A stretch of DNA of 64,000 nt, taken from contig NZ_QWFZ01000003.1 in NCBI RefSeq assembly GCF_003576315.1, forward strand, positions 372,001 through 436,000. Reading direction: 5' to 3'. The position numbers were made by a program, and so were the translations under genes. Shown piece after piece: positions 62,761-64,000 of this stretch. Position 1 is the stretch's first letter. Each line of letters starts with the position of its first letter. The notes beneath the pieces were generated by a model. That model saw only the letters and a program-made list of their open reading frames with translations. It had not been told where the DNA came from and did not search any database. This DNA comes from Henriciella mobilis. GTDB lineage: Bacteria; Pseudomonadota; Alphaproteobacteria; Caulobacterales; Hyphomonadaceae.

Positions 62761-63540
62761 CTAGCGGAACACATCCCCGATCGATTCGAGCGACGTGCCC
62801 TCCTTTAGGTCGCGCAGGTGGACATACAGCACCGACACACCGACTGCGCCCACAACGCCGGCCGCCATGGCCAGGATGGCGTTGAGCAGCGCGCTCCAGA
62901 GGCTGAAGCTGGCAAAGCTCTCATAGGACTGGCTGCCCGCCATGGCGCCGAAGCTGAGCATGCCGATGATCAGCCCGGCAATCATCATGGCGATGAAGGC
63001 GAGCACCATCAGGGCGAAGATCCGCCAGCGCTGGCCCTCGGTCAGTTCGAAGCTGCGGCTGAGCGCGCCGATGATCCCGGTCCGCTCAGCGACAAAGGCC
63101 GGGACGGCAACCGCCCAGAGCGTCATCAGGATGAGGCCCGGCACGACCAGCAGCATCAGGCCGATGCCATAGGCAACGCTGAGGATGATCGAGAGCAGGA
63201 TCAGCGGCAGGAACACGCCGAACGCGACGGACATGGAACTGGCCACGTCCGATGGCCGGTTGGACATGGTCTCGACCGTCGTATGAACCACCGCCGCCTG
63301 CAGCAGCAGTGGCAACAGGCCAACCAGGAAATTCATGATCAGGAAGCCGGGCGAGAAAGCGGCAAATGCACTGCCGGAGGAAACAGCCTGCTCGAGCCAT
63401 TGTGCCGACAGCCAGGCCAATATGATGTTCGGGATACCGACAAAGATCAGCGACAAGAGCGCCAGTTCCGAGAACCGTTGCCCGATGATGCTGAACGTCT
63501 TCTCGAAGACATAACCGATATCAAGATTGCGATCCGCCAT
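62761..63540 (-). CDS. YciC/glycerophosphoryl-diester-phosphodiesterase-membrane-domain-like protein
   Basis: A 259-residue inner membrane protein with about six helices and no catalytic motif. Features include a N-terminal cytoplasmic segment DIGYVFEKTFSIIGQRF, the membrane part with LIFVGIPNIILAWLSAQ, MNFLVGLLPLLLQAAVVHTTVE and GLMLLVVPGLILMTLWAVAVPAFVAERTG, and a short C-terminal tail. The last motif, PGLILMTLW..AVPAFVAERTGIIGALSRSFELTEG, is typical for the family. The function is unknown. GGAGGG precedes the ATG at 63540. Confidence 0.75.
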   Translation of the reverse strand: MADRNLDIGYVFEKTFSIIGQRFSELALLSLIFVGIPNIILAWLSAQWLEQAVSSGSAFAAFSPGFLIMNFLVGLLPLLLQAAVVHTTVETMSNRPSDVASSMSVAFGVFLPLILLSIILSVAYGIGLMLLVVPGLILMTLWAVAVPAFVAERTGIIGALSRSFELTEGQRWRIFALMVLAFIAMMIAGLIIGMLSFGAMAGSQSYESFASFSLWSALLNAILAMAAGVVGAVGVSVLYVHLRDLKEGTSLESIGDVFR

Positions 63541-63626
63541 ATAACCCTCCAGCCTTGGATTGAGGTCCAGACGACCACAGACGTGACATCTTCGCAATCA
63601 AAAATCCTGTCCGGAAATTCATGAAA

Positions 63627-64000
63627 CTAGCGTTCTTTCAGGACCGTGACCGGCTGGGCCTGGCGCTTGCGCTCGCGGATCGTGATGTAGACAGCGGACA
63701 CGATAATGATGCCCGCACCGATCCAGACATTGATGCCCGGCAACAGCCCGACAACGAGAAGATCCGCCACAGTCGCCATCGGCAGGCGCAGATAATCTAG
63801 CGGCGAAATGAAAGACGCATCGCCGACGCTGACGCCCGATATATAGCAGAATTGCGAAACGAAGCCGGTCATCGCCATGAAAAAGATCCAGCCCCAGGTC
63901 TCAAGGTCCGGCATGGACCAGAAGACGAAGACGAAGGGCAGCAGCAGCACGGTGGAGAGGATGTTGGCATAGGTCAGCAGCGCGACCGCCGACAGCTCGG
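63627..64000 (-). CDS. EamA/DMT-family transporter, C-terminal part (5' end beyond the window)
   Basis: At least 124 codons of an EamA-like transporter, open to the window end. The visible part has four hydrophobic segments, a WGWIFFMAMTGFVSQFCYISG pattern with the F-x-x-x-G of the second EamA repeat, SFISPLDYLRLPMATVADLLV and GAGIIIVSAVYITIRERKR, the usual last helix and basic tail. The substrate is unknown. This is not the other half of the fragment at 1-144: reading frames do not join and the length would be too short. Confidence 0.8.
   Translation of the reverse strand, partial: ELSAVALLTYANILSTVLLLPFVFVFWSMPDLETWGWIFFMAMTGFVSQFCYISGVSVGDASFISPLDYLRLPMATVADLLVVGLLPGINVWIGAGIIIVSAVYITIRERKRQAQPVTVLKER

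Noticed and set aside
1..64000. EamA fragments at both window ends read as one gene of a circular element
   Set aside because: Both are on the minus strand, but the left gives 48 full codons and the right 124 codons plus 2 bases, so frames do not join, and the sum (about 172 residues) is too short for an EamA transporter.

Overview
The window is about 64 kb of GC-rich (roughly 62-65 %) bacterial chromosome with tight gene packing, many 1-20 nt overlaps and no mobile elements, rRNA, tRNA or CRISPR arrays that I can see. Gene content and order indicate an alphaproteobacterium, most likely of the Hyphomonadaceae/Caulobacterales type. The evidence is a serC-serA pair behind a serC-motif-like RNA leader, an alphaproteobacterial-length SerC, RpoH, a twin-TM/cobO/DUF3297/etfBA/hbd run, an SDHAF4-type DUF1674 protein and a ybgC-tolQRAB-pal-cpoB-tilS cluster. 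The assignment is inferred from context, not from a search.

Layout. 1-3.2 kb: the start of a truncated EamA transporter, then serC and serA separated by a REP-like palindrome. 3.3-9.7 kb: flavodoxin-like protein, PagL-like outer membrane deacylase, Baeyer-Villiger-type monooxygenase, purA, TrmH-family methyltransferase and an unknown polytopic membrane protein. 9.7-11.7 kb: rpoH, a histone-H1-like Lys/Ala-rich protein and a second short basic-tailed protein. 11.7-23.6 kb: metabolism of cobalamin and acyl-CoA (cobO, etfB, etfA, sirtuin, hbd, enoyl-CoA hydratase) mixed with a Rieske oxygenase, lepA, an Old Yellow Enzyme and a dicarboxylate symporter. 23.6-33.1 kb: an unknown secreted helical protein coupled to an unlisted 44-residue membrane protein, divergent from aroK-aroB-corC; then a VWA lipoprotein, bdhA, DUF350, a secreted trypsin-like protease and pyrF. 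33.1-39.7 kb: PQQ/heme dehydrogenase, TerB-like protein, sulfotransferase, the gpsA-yciI-GST operon, a TetR regulator and a 38-residue membrane protein. 39.8-44.7 kb: glmS, a coiled-coil lipoprotein, glmM and an unusual formyltransferase. 44.7-60.6 kb: an almost unbroken leftward run of envelope genes, htpX-rsmB, a glycine-zipper lipoprotein, rpe, heparinase II/III, capD-type dehydratase, purH, ybgC, tolQ-tolR-tolA-tolB-pal-cpoB and tilS. 60.7-64 kb: DUF1674, a Ser/Ala- and Gly-rich secreted protein, an extended SDR reductase, a membrane protein and the tail of a second EamA transporter.

How it works together. Serine synthesis (serC, serA) appears to share an RNA leader able to hide the serC ribosome-binding site. 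ETF, hydroxyacyl-CoA dehydrogenase, enoyl-CoA hydratase and hydroxybutyrate dehydrogenase point to fatty-acid and PHB-type metabolism. The oxygenases, OYE and PQQ dehydrogenase suggest oxidation of hydrophobic or xenobiotic compounds. The right half is devoted to the envelope: amino-sugar supply (GlmS, GlmM), surface polysaccharide (dehydratase, polysaccharide lyase), outer-membrane tethering (Tol-Pal) and membrane quality control (HtpX).

Most of the window is ordinary housekeeping chromosome. I do not see a clearly new multi-gene system. The best leads are the serC leader RNA, the secreted-protein/44-residue membrane-protein pair, the formyltransferase beside the glm genes, several well-formed candidate operators, and the tandem Lys/Ala-rich genes beside rpoH.
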